DNA from: an uncultured bacterium
GTDB taxonomy: Bacteria; DRYD01
Assembly: GCA_937139605.1 (NCBI GenBank)
Contig: CAKZQG010000034.1
Coordinates: forward strand, 1 to 50,882
Direction: 5' to 3'
Length of the DNA: 50,882 nucleotides
Position 1 is the first letter of the stretch. The number at the start of each line of letters is the position of its first letter. Position numbers and translations under genes: made by a program. The notes under the pieces were generated by a model. The model was given only the letters and a program-made list of their open reading frames with translations. It made no database searches and was not told the DNA's origin. Shown here in pieces: positions 35,356 to 43,138 of the stretch.

Positions 35356-36045
35356 TTAATATTCTTTTATAAATTGGTTTATTTTATCTAAGATTTTATT
35401 AATTTTAGTTTCGTTATTTTCTTCTATAGCTTTATCTAAGGATTTTAGTAAATTATTTAATTCATGAGCTTTTTGTAAATCATTTTCATCTAATAATTCA
35501 CTTTCTTTTAGTATATCTTCTAAAGTAAATTCATTATTTTTATTAGAATTACTTAATTTTTCTTCAATTTCTTTTAAAAGTTTTGTTTTCTCTTTTTCAT
35601 TTATTTCTTCATTTTCTATTATATTATCTATTTCTTCTATAGGATAAAAATTATCCAGATCTTTTTCTTCGTTATTTTCCTCTTCAGCAGTATTTACTAA
35701 TTCTTCTAAAGCTTTTAAACTTTCTTCTACTTCTTTATTTAAATTTTCCAGTTCTGCTTCATTATACTCTTTTTTGTTATCTATAATATCTTCTATTGTT
35801 TTTAAATATTCTCCTATTTTTAAATTAATTTCTTCTAAATTATTCTTTATTCCTAGTATAAATTTGTCTTCTTCATCTATTTCTTCTTTATAATTTTCCA
35901 TATCTTTTATAGAACTTTCTAATTCTAAAATATTTTGATTTATAATATCTTTTATATTTAATAAAAAGCTTCTTAAATCTTGTAAATTAAAATTATCTTT
36001 TTTATTTTCCAATTGTTTTAAAATATTATATATATCACTAATAAT
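35356..36045 (-). CDS. Acidic coiled-coil protein, possible ATT start
   Basis: 218 residues from TTG 36012, or about 229 if it starts at ATT 36045 or 36042. No ATG begins the frame. The only strong ribosome-binding site (GGTAGGTGAG, about 36049-36058) is 38 bases before the TTG but at ideal distance from two in-frame ATT codons, and the frame between stays open (IISDIYNILKQLENKKDN). The protein is highly charged, mostly Glu/Lys/Asn, with long helices and heptads; there is no membrane segment. I recognise no family. It lies between hfq and the GMGLP protein, all on the minus strand. Confidence 0.65.
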   Translation of the reverse strand: MISDIYNILKQLENKKDNFNLQDLRSFLLNIKDIINQNILELESSIKDMENYKEEIDEEDKFILGIKNNLEEINLKIGEYLKTIEDIIDNKKEYNEAELENLNKEVEESLKALEELVNTAEEENNEEKDLDNFYPIEEIDNIIENEEINEKEKTKLLKEIEEKLSNSNKNNEFTLEDILKESELLDENDLQKAHELNNLLKSLDKAIEENNETKINKILDKINQFIKEY

Positions 36046-36099
36046 TAACTCACCTACCTAAAATTTTTTATTAAAATATTTAAAGTATTTAAATAATTA

Positions 36100-38451
36100 T
36101 TAAGCTATAGCTACATTATTTTGAAAACTAAAACTACTAATCGAAACAAAACCTATATTTAAATTATTAAAATTATTAAAATTATTTAGTAAGTTATTGT
36201 TATTCATTATTAAATTATTATTTATTAACATATTTCCAAGAACTCCTCCCAGTATACCTCCCAGCATTATTTGATTCATCATTGGATTTGCTAACATATT
36301 AATAGGGTTTGTCATTAAGGGGCCGCCTAATGTTCTACCTAACATTCCTCCTAATGCTCCTCCAATTAAGGCACCTTGTATTGCACCTGCTGATGCTGGA
36401 GATATTCCACTTAAGTTTTCTCCTACAGCTTGTGATACTAATTGCCTAACTTCTGGGCTTATATCTATTCTTTGAGCTATTTGGATGTAAATATTCCTTA
36501 ATATAATTTTATACATTTGAGCTTGCGGGTTACTTTGATTATTCAATATGAAATTAGCTAATTGTGTTAATTGTTGTTCTGCTTGTCTTTTAACATATCT
36601 TGGAGTAAAATTAGAACCAATAGAACCTGCTAATGCTCCTCCTAAAGCACCACCTAACATACCCCCCATTAAACCTCCTAACATATTAGAGTTTAATGGA
36701 TTCATTAATCTTCTTTGCATTAACATATTATTTCCCATTAAATTCATCATACCTCCCATTAACATAAATGACAATCCCATTAACGGATTTATCCCCATTA
36801 ACCCTATTCCCATCATTGAGATTGTATTACCTAAACCATTAAACATTAGTGGCATCCCAATGGGAGGTAATCCCATACCAGGCAATCCCATACCAGGTAA
36901 TCCCATACCAGGTAATCCCATACCAGGTAATCCCATACCAGGTAATCCCATACCAGGCAATCCCATACCAGGTAATCCCATACCAGGTAATCCCATACCA
37001 GGCAATCCCATACCAGGTAATCCCATACCAGGCAATCCCATACCAGGCATCCCTATACTAGGTAATCCCATATTTCCTACATTTTCTCCTAACATCATTA
37101 ATCTTTGGATGATCATTTGTCTTTCAATAAGTTTTTGTTGAATCAATTGAGATACATAATTTTTTCTTTCTTTTATTTGGTTTAATCTTTCTGTAATATT
37201 TTGTATTTGTTGGAGGGCTTTTTGTTTAAGTTTATCTAAGAAAGATATTTTTTTGTCCATTAGTTGTTGCATTTTGTTAAGATGATTTGCTTTATTTTGC
37301 ATGAGTTTAGATTTTTGTTGAAGGAATTTAGAAGCTTTTTTAAGCATTTTAGCAATCATTCTAATAGCTTTAGCAGCCATTCTTAAAGCAGCAGCTATGG
37401 CTGGGCCAACTAATGGAATAGCTTGGGCTGCATTAGCTGCAGCTTCTAAACCTTGTGCAGCGTTTTCCATAACAGTAGACATTTTATCCAAAACTTTAGA
37501 AGCAACATCTAAAGCTTTAGAAAAACCTTTGAACATAGTTTCTTTTGCTTTAAAAAATATTTTTCTCATTTTAGCAAAATTCTGACCTTGATTTATTTTT
37601 AATAAATCGTTTTGTAATAACATTAATTTTTGAGTTTCCATTATTTCCATTGAACTTAAGTTTTGAAAACTAGTAAATAGATTCCCTAAAATTTCTTGAT
37701 TAGAAGATAGCATGGAGACTAAGGAATCTACATCATGTATCTGCATGATGTTATTATTAACAATAGATGAATTAAATAAAGAAATTCCTCCTAAAGTTGC
37801 TACTCCTATACCTCCAAATAAGCTAGAAAACATACTTTTAAAACCATCTTCATTAACAGATAATCTAAATGGAGTTAGTAAAAATCTAAAATCACCTTGT
37901 AAATTAGGAAATTGAGAAATTAAATTTGCTCCTTTATTATATAAAGCATCTTTAGCATGATTATTTGAAGAAAACTGATTAACTAAGTTTTTTGTTTGTG
38001 ATTCTGTTTTATTTTTTAAATTTAAATGTTTTGATTTAAGGTTTTTTAGATTTTTAAGACCTTTAGTAAATATTTTTATTTGCTGTTTAATTTGATTTAT
38101 TAACCCCCAGGGTTTAAATTTTCTTGATAATAAACTTTTTAATTTATTTTTTAGGGACGTTATTTTATTAGTTAAATTAGATATCCCTGAGTCGAATTTA
38201 GTTAATGTTTGGGTAAAATTTTTAGTTAATTCTTGAGGAACTTTTTCTACTTTAAAATTAGAGTTAAAACCAGCATTTTCTAATGGTTTATCTTGGTTTA
38301 TGGAGTTTTGTACTTGTTGAATATCATTTTGATTAACATCTCCTGCTTCAGTTTGTTGTCCCGAAGATATTGTAAAATCTCCGTAAAATAAAGCGTTACT
38401 ATAATATGAATTTCCTACATTAAAATTATTGTTAAAAGAATTTATTGACAT
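36100..38451 (-). CDS. Coiled-coil protein with GMGLP repeats and glycine zippers
   Basis: 783 residues. The N-terminus MSINSFNNNFNVGNSYYSNA has no signal peptide. A Lys/Leu-rich helical region (about 75-150) is followed by a glycine- and isoleucine-rich stretch, then coiled coil with an amphipathic hydrophobic hairpin AAQAIPLVGPAIAAALRMAA (about 345) and a long Gln/Lys coiled coil to about 450. Then about twelve GMGLP repeats (from about 465 to 530), a Met/Gly/Leu-rich part, glycine zippers (GGLMGGMLGGALGGALAGSI and GALIGGALGGMLG) and an Asn-rich end. Strong TAGGAGGTGA site. The layout resembles type III translocators in outline only. Probably an exported or membrane-inserting protein; no family recognised. 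Confidence 0.75.
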   Translation of the reverse strand: MSINSFNNNFNVGNSYYSNALFYGDFTISSGQQTEAGDVNQNDIQQVQNSINQDKPLENAGFNSNFKVEKVPQELTKNFTQTLTKFDSGISNLTNKITSLKNKLKSLLSRKFKPWGLINQIKQQIKIFTKGLKNLKNLKSKHLNLKNKTESQTKNLVNQFSSNNHAKDALYNKGANLISQFPNLQGDFRFLLTPFRLSVNEDGFKSMFSSLFGGIGVATLGGISLFNSSIVNNNIMQIHDVDSLVSMLSSNQEILGNLFTSFQNLSSMEIMETQKLMLLQNDLLKINQGQNFAKMRKIFFKAKETMFKGFSKALDVASKVLDKMSTVMENAAQGLEAAANAAQAIPLVGPAIAAALRMAAKAIRMIAKMLKKASKFLQQKSKLMQNKANHLNKMQQLMDKKISFLDKLKQKALQQIQNITERLNQIKERKNYVSQLIQQKLIERQMIIQRLMMLGENVGNMGLPSIGMPGMGLPGMGLPGMGLPGMGLPGMGLPGMGLPGMGLPGMGLPGMGLPGMGLPGMGLPGMGLPPIGMPLMFNGLGNTISMMGIGLMGINPLMGLSFMLMGGMMNLMGNNMLMQRRLMNPLNSNMLGGLMGGMLGGALGGALAGSIGSNFTPRYVKRQAEQQLTQLANFILNNQSNPQAQMYKIILRNIYIQIAQRIDISPEVRQLVSQAVGENLSGISPASAGAIQGALIGGALGGMLGRTLGGPLMTNPINMLANPMMNQIMLGGILGGVLGNMLINNNLIMNNNNLLNNFNNFNNLNIGFVSISSFSFQNNVAIA
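36871..37050 (-). repeat. 15-bp coding tandem repeat, 12 copies (GMGLP)
   Basis: Twelve 15-base units (plus strand TCCCATACCAGGYAA) run without interruption inside the 783-residue protein gene. The only variation among full units is one synonymous C/T, so the array is recent or homogenised. Diverged copies flank both ends (GLPSIGMP and GLPPIGMP). Copy number probably varies between strains. Confidence 0.95.
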
Positions 38452-38677
38452 TTTATTTTCACCTCCTAAATTTTTTTACTCCAATTTTAATATAATCATT
38501 TTTTTTTTAATGTAAATAGTTTTTTAATAATTTTTTACTAATTTTTTACAATTTTAGCATTATTAAAAGAAAATTTGATAATATTTTTTAGTGTTTTTTT
38601 ATTAAAAATTGGGAATAATAGAAAATATTTAAAAAGAATTTAATACTTTGGAAGTTTTAAAAGTGATTGATTAGCTA

Positions 38678-39053
38678 TGGTGGAGGTGGTGGGAGTTGAA
38701 CCCACGTCCGGTAAGCTAAGCAGATAGCATCTACAGGCTTAGGTAAGTTTATGGCTAACTTACCAAACCCCTGGTTTTAAGTTTTAGTGTATTATTAAGA
38801 TAACCAGGAAACTTAACAATACACGTAGCACCGATTATCTTAGTTTATAAGCGGTGCGACTTATAAACGCAGCTTGCTTGGATCTTAACCCACTAAGGTA
38901 AGAGCAAGCGCTTACCTTAGCAAGCCTGCTTATTATTAAGCAGCTAAAGCTAATTGGTTGTCGGCGTTTATTTTACTCTTAGCTTTAACGGAGCTAAGAC
39001 CCGGCCTGCAGCTTATCTACTTAACCTCTTACCGTCGAACCCCTTACACCCCC
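38678..39053 (-). ncRNA. ssrA: tmRNA (transfer-messenger RNA)
   Basis: On the minus strand, 5' GGGGGUG (39047-39053) pairs with CACCUCC (38682-38688) as the acceptor stem, followed by A and the encoded CCA (38678-38680). The T arm is GGGUUCAACUCCC. The 5' section carries the conserved GGGGUUCGACGG. The tag reading frame, GCC-GAC-AAC-CAA-TTA-GCT-TTA-GCT-GCT then TAA TAA, encodes ADNQLALAA (38936-38965 including stop), with the usual LALAA degradation end. The mature length is about 376 nucleotides, single piece. It rescues stalled ribosomes with SmpB. Confidence 0.95.
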
Positions 39054-39072
39054 TCTTATCCCCATTATTAAT

Positions 39073-39078
39073 ATTATA
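39073..39078 (-). promoter_or_regulatory. -10 element of tmRNA
   Basis: TATAAT on the minus strand, 19 bases before the mature 5' end. Transcription would begin about 12 bases upstream of the mature end, which RNase P would then trim. No clear -35. Confidence 0.45.
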
Positions 39079-39128
39079 CTTTTATTAATAAAATTCCTTT
39101 AGATCTTTAGAAATTAATTTTACTAATT

Positions 39129-40457
39129 TTAAGTTATACTAAATAATATTAATTCTAATTTATTATTTATTTCATTTAATTTTTTAGAAATATTTGATAT
39201 ATCAGATATTTCTAATTCTTTTTTTGATTCTAAAATTTCTATGATTTGATCTGTGATATTTATTATACTTTCTATTTCTTTTATTTTACCTATTATTTGA
39301 TTAATATAAATTAAACTAGTTTGAACTAATGCTAATTTTTTATATATTTTAGGATTTTGATTTATTGTAGAATATAAGTAATTCTTAAATTCAATTATAT
39401 TATCATAAAAAAGATCAAATTCATCTAGAATTAATAAGTAGAAAAGAAATTTTATTAAATCAATATTTGTAAATAAGTCAATATAATTTATATCACATTT
39501 AGGACAACTAAAATAAACAAAATCTAATTTACTTTTTTTACATATTATACAATTTATATCCCCTTTTTCTATTCTAAAAATGAACTCATTTAATATTAAT
39601 TGCTGAAAATTTTTAAATTCAATAAAATTTTTTAAATAATTTAAATAATCTTGAAATAAATTATTTTCATTATAAAGTATATTAATGAAGTTTTCTAATT
39701 TATTTTCTAAAGAAAAATCTTGTAGATATTTTAATATTACTCTTAGTTGTATTTCTTGATAAAATAATAAATATGAAATTAATTCCCAATCTATATTTAT
39801 TTCATAATTTATAAAATCTGATAAATAAAAAACTATGAAATCATTTAATTCAGTTTTCCTTAAAAAATTCTGTTCCTCTTTTAAAAAATAAGGAACATCT
39901 ATCAGTTGCTGGTTATATAAATTCCAGATAGAAATTTTTATATTATCAAACGAATTTTTTAGTAATTTTAAAAAAATTATAAATTTTTTATCTTTATAAC
40001 TTATTACATTATTTTCTATATCTATTATATAAAAATTTTCATTTTCTATATTGATTTGATTTAGCACTGCTTCAAACTGCTTTATTAAAAGAAATACTAA
40101 ATTTATTTCTTTAGATTTGTTTTCTTCTTCTAAATTATTGATTTTTTCTTTATTTTGTTCTTCTAATTTGTTTAAGATTAATTGTTTTAATAAGTTTAGT
40201 TTTATTTTTATTTCTTCTATTAAAATTGATATATTCTGTATTTTTTCGTTATCATTTATTTCAGATAATTCCAAAATATCTATAATAACATCAAACTCAT
40301 TTACTAAGTTTTTTTTTATTACGTTTTGGTAATAAAAATGTATAGTAGTTGGTGAATCTAGTTCTAAAGAATATATTTCATCTATTATCTCTATTGCGCT
40401 ATACGGTAATAAATCTATAAAATTTATAACAGCATTAAAGGTATCTCTTGTATTCAT
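39129..40457 (-). CDS. Helical protein with zinc-ribbon-like Cys pairs
   Basis: 442 residues, rich in Ile, Leu, Asn, Glu; mostly helical without a signal peptide or clear membrane segment. Four cysteines form two CxxC pairs, CIICKKSKLDFVYFSCPKC (about residues 309-327), a rubredoxin/zinc-ribbon-like metal site. A Lys/Glu coiled coil lies near 110-125. No family recognised. There is no ribosome-binding site in front of the ATG (A/T only), so initiation is unclear. The next gene upstream is 61 bases away on the same strand. Confidence 0.65.
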   Translation of the reverse strand: MNTRDTFNAVINFIDLLPYSAIEIIDEIYSLELDSPTTIHFYYQNVIKKNLVNEFDVIIDILELSEINDNEKIQNISILIEEIKIKLNLLKQLILNKLEEQNKEKINNLEEENKSKEINLVFLLIKQFEAVLNQINIENENFYIIDIENNVISYKDKKFIIFLKLLKNSFDNIKISIWNLYNQQLIDVPYFLKEEQNFLRKTELNDFIVFYLSDFINYEINIDWELISYLLFYQEIQLRVILKYLQDFSLENKLENFINILYNENNLFQDYLNYLKNFIEFKNFQQLILNEFIFRIEKGDINCIICKKSKLDFVYFSCPKCDINYIDLFTNIDLIKFLFYLLILDEFDLFYDNIIEFKNYLYSTINQNPKIYKKLALVQTSLIYINQIIGKIKEIESIINITDQIIEILESKKELEISDISNISKKLNEINNKLELILFSIT

Positions 40458-40518
40458 TTTTTTTATTTCTACTTTGTTTTTTGTATTTATTTTTAATGAA
40501 AATTATATTTTAATTTAT

Positions 40519-41262
40519 TTATTTTCCACCACCTGAAGAATTACCGGAACTTGAAGAGCCGCTAGCTCTTGAAGAATTACCGGAACTTGAAGAGCTGCTA
40601 GCTCCTGAAGAACTACCGGAACTTGAAGAGCTGCTAGCTCCTGAAGAACTACCGGAACTTGAAGAGCTACTAGCTCCTGAAGAACTACCGGAACTTGAAG
40701 AGCTACTAGCTCCTGAAGAACTACCGGAAGGGGTTTTATCTCCTAATTGACTAAAATCACCAGGCTGTAATTTATTTTCTCCATCTTTAGTAGGTTTTCC
40801 ATCTTCGTTAGTATCTATTACAACTGCTGGTTTATTTTCTCCACCTATATTAACGTTAGGATCTGGTTTTAAATCAAAATCTTTACCATCATTTGTAATT
40901 ACTTTTTTAGAATTAAGATCTATTTCTTTTATATTAGCATCTTGGGCAGATTTTAATTCGTTGTTATCTATTTTCCCATCTTTATTATAATCAATTGATA
41001 CTTGTATATCTTTTAATTCATCTCCACTAATTTTTCCATCTCCATTTTTATCATATTTAGCTAAATCATTTAAATTACTTAAAACTCCGTTTTTTAAATC
41101 TAAGGTTTCTCCATTTTTAAGGGCTTCAAGATCCTTAGCTGAAAAAATAGTTAAAAAAGCATCTCCTAATTGTTTAGGAGACGTACAGTTAGGTTGACTG
41201 CTAGATTGACTACTAGGATTTATAGGATTGAAGGAAGCGGCTTCTTGTGAAAAATTCCCCAT
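40519..41262 (-). CDS. EF-hand protein with Ser-Gly-Ala repeats (truncated frame)
   Basis: 247 residues from ATG 41262, but this ATG has no ribosome-binding site; the frame continues upstream to 41496 with one TAA. Two canonical EF-hand loops are visible: DKNGDGKISGDE (about residues 70-81) and DYNKDGKIDNNE (about 89-100), with a third weaker DTNEDGKPTKDG. Then a C-terminal low-complexity region of five 12-residue SSSGASSSSSSG-type repeats, ending in GGGK. It could be a calcium-dependent secreted protein; the M14 peptidase in this window has a related loop. No signal peptide in this version. Function unknown. Confidence 0.7.
   Translation of the reverse strand: MGNFSQEAASFNPINPSSQSSSQPNCTSPKQLGDAFLTIFSAKDLEALKNGETLDLKNGVLSNLNDLAKYDKNGDGKISGDELKDIQVSIDYNKDGKIDNNELKSAQDANIKEIDLNSKKVITNDGKDFDLKPDPNVNIGGENKPAVVIDTNEDGKPTKDGENKLQPGDFSQLGDKTPSGSSSGASSSSSSGSSSGASSSSSSGSSSGASSSSSSGSSSGASSSSSSGNSSRASGSSSSGNSSGGGK
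40543..40722 (-). repeat. 36-bp coding tandem repeat, 5 copies (Ser-Gly-Ala)
   Basis: Five 36-base units, plus strand ACCGGAACTTGAAGAGCTRC and so on, run head to tail; the first (40543) differs most. The composition is notably richer in G and C than the rest of the gene. Encodes the SSSGASSSSSSG repeats. Confidence 0.95.
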
Positions 41263-41496
41263 TATTGAAGCATATTGAGCTCTAAACGAATTAATTAAAT
41301 GGGGTTTCTGTTTTAATAAAAATACAAATACAAAAAATGATATATTTCCTAAGCTTAATGAAATAAAACCGAAGTAAAATTCTAATTCCTCAATAGATAC
41401 CCCTAAACTAGCAGATATATTATTAACTTCTTATTTTTGCTGAATACTTAATTGATTATAGTAATATCCATAAGAGAAGTTATTACTTATTAGCAT
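41263..41496 (-). pseudogene. In-frame 5' segment of the EF-hand gene, with TAA
   Basis: From ATG 41496, preceded by the textbook site GGGAGGTGA, the frame reads MLISNNFSYGYYYNQLSIQQ K, TAA (41431-41433), then EVNNISASLGVSIEELEFYF and a hydrophobic helix FISLSLGNISFFVFVFLL before joining the EF-hand frame. The strong initiation signal is therefore upstream of a stop at codon 22, and the true protein would be about 325 residues with a membrane segment. Substituting any sense codon at that one position restores the gene. Confidence 0.7.
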
Positions 41497-41781
41497 ATAT
41501 AATTCACCTCCCATTTTTTATTTTTTAGTTGTTATTTTATATTTTTATATTATAATTTTTATTATAAGAAATCTAGATTTTGTTAAATTTATTGAATAAA
41601 TGTTAAATAATTAAACAAATTGTTAAATATTAAAATTAAATTAATTAAGAAATATTAATTTTAGGTAGTTTTTTAAAAGATAAAGATAAAAATAAAAATA
41701 AGTGAAATAGATGTCATTTAATGTTTTCTTTTGTTTCGTAAATCAATCTTATATTTGCTTTAAGAATATCTATTTAAATTT

Positions 41782-43023
41782 TCAGATTGCTTTTACTTTT
41801 CTAAAGGAGGCTACAAAGCCTGCAGTAAAAGCTGGGTAGTTAAAAGATGGCATCGGCATATTTGAAAAAGCTAAAAAACTACTAAACACACTTAATACCG
41901 GTAATATCATATTATTATTTAGAGAATTATTATTCATCATTGAATTTCCAAATAACCCCATCATATTCATTATTGGACTATTCATAAACATATTTAGTAA
42001 TGAGAAAATATTTAATGGATTTAAGTTATTCATATTTGGATTATAAAATCCTAAGCCTCTTATACTATTTAAATTATTTAAAATATTATTAAGAAGATTT
42101 AATTGATTTTCAAATTGTTTTTGATTTATTAATTCCTGAGCCCTTTTATATATTAATTGCAAATGTTTTACTACTTTAATTATTGCTTCTTTTAATTTTT
42201 CTTGATAATTATTAATATTATTAAGCAATTGTTTAAGATTATTTAATTTTATATCCAGTTGTTGTAGTTTATTTTGTAATTGATTAACTTGATTTTGAAG
42301 TTCATTGGCTTTATTACGTAGTTCTTGAGCTTTTTGTTGTAGTTGTTGTGCTTGGTTTTTAAGTTGAGTAGCTAAGTTTTTTAAAGTCATAGCTTGAGCT
42401 CTTAAAGCTTGTGCTTGAGATAATAAAGAAGCCCCAGCAGAAGCTGTAAACGGATTAGCTAATAATGCCTGAGCTTGTTGTTCTAATAAATTAGCACTTT
42501 GTTCTAAATTGTTTGCTTGCATTTCATAATTATTAGCTTGATTTGTTAAATTATTTGCTTGATTATTTAATTGATTTGCTTGATTATTTAATTGATTTAT
42601 CTGATTATTTAATTGTTCTATTCTTTGTTGAATTTGAACTTTATGATTTTCTATATTTCTTATATTATTTAAAACTTTGTTTTTATCAACTTCTACTTTC
42701 TGATATATTTTAACTAATTGATTGTATTTATCTAAATATAATTTAAATTGATCACTTAGTGTATTTAAATCATTTATTTGAGAATAGTAGGATTCATTAG
42801 GTTCAGGGACTGCAGGAATTGGTTCAGGATTATATGAAGTATTTATATTGTTAGGTCTTACTGTAGAATATAAATCATTATAATCTACTATATTAAAATC
42901 ATCTTTAATATATCCATCTAATGGTAAGCTTGTGGAACTTATAAAAGAAGTAGAAATAGTAGTACTTGGTCTTACATAATTACTACCTATTATATTTAAA
43001 TTAGAAAAAACATCAAATGACAT
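41782..43023 (-). CDS. Asn/Gln-rich coiled-coil protein
   Basis: 413 residues. An 80-residue Ser/Thr/Asn/Pro-rich start (MSFDVFSNLNIIGSNYVRPS, then PEPIPAVPEPNE), a long coiled coil of about 85-310 with seven-residue repeats such as QLNNQANQLNNQANNLTNQA, an alanine-rich break ALLANPFTASAGASLLSQAQ, and a Met/Asn/Leu-rich tail with NPMN-type repeats. The end has a hydrophobic segment (VLSVFSSFLAFSN). No signal peptide. Strong AAGGAGGGA site. Like the 783-residue protein it combines a Ser/Asn head, coiled coil and Met/Gly-Asn tail. No family recognised. Confidence 0.7.
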   Translation of the reverse strand: MSFDVFSNLNIIGSNYVRPSTTISTSFISSTSLPLDGYIKDDFNIVDYNDLYSTVRPNNINTSYNPEPIPAVPEPNESYYSQINDLNTLSDQFKLYLDKYNQLVKIYQKVEVDKNKVLNNIRNIENHKVQIQQRIEQLNNQINQLNNQANQLNNQANNLTNQANNYEMQANNLEQSANLLEQQAQALLANPFTASAGASLLSQAQALRAQAMTLKNLATQLKNQAQQLQQKAQELRNKANELQNQVNQLQNKLQQLDIKLNNLKQLLNNINNYQEKLKEAIIKVVKHLQLIYKRAQELINQKQFENQLNLLNNILNNLNSIRGLGFYNPNMNNLNPLNIFSLLNMFMNSPIMNMMGLFGNSMMNNNSLNNNMILPVLSVFSSFLAFSNMPMPSFNYPAFTAGFVASFRKVKAI

Positions 43024-43138
43024 GAGATTAATCCCTCCTTACCTTTTTATTTTTTTCTTTTTCTATTATTAATATAATCGATTTATTAAAAAAATAAAAA
43101 TAATTTTATTTTTTTTACATTTTTTTTACAATGTTAAT

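Noticed and set aside
36548-37141. Plus-strand ORF with NPIPG repeats opposite the GMGLP gene
   Set aside because: It is the antisense of the 15-base repeat; the minus-strand frame has the ribosome-binding site, full-length reading and coherent domain structure. The same applies to 36849-37061.
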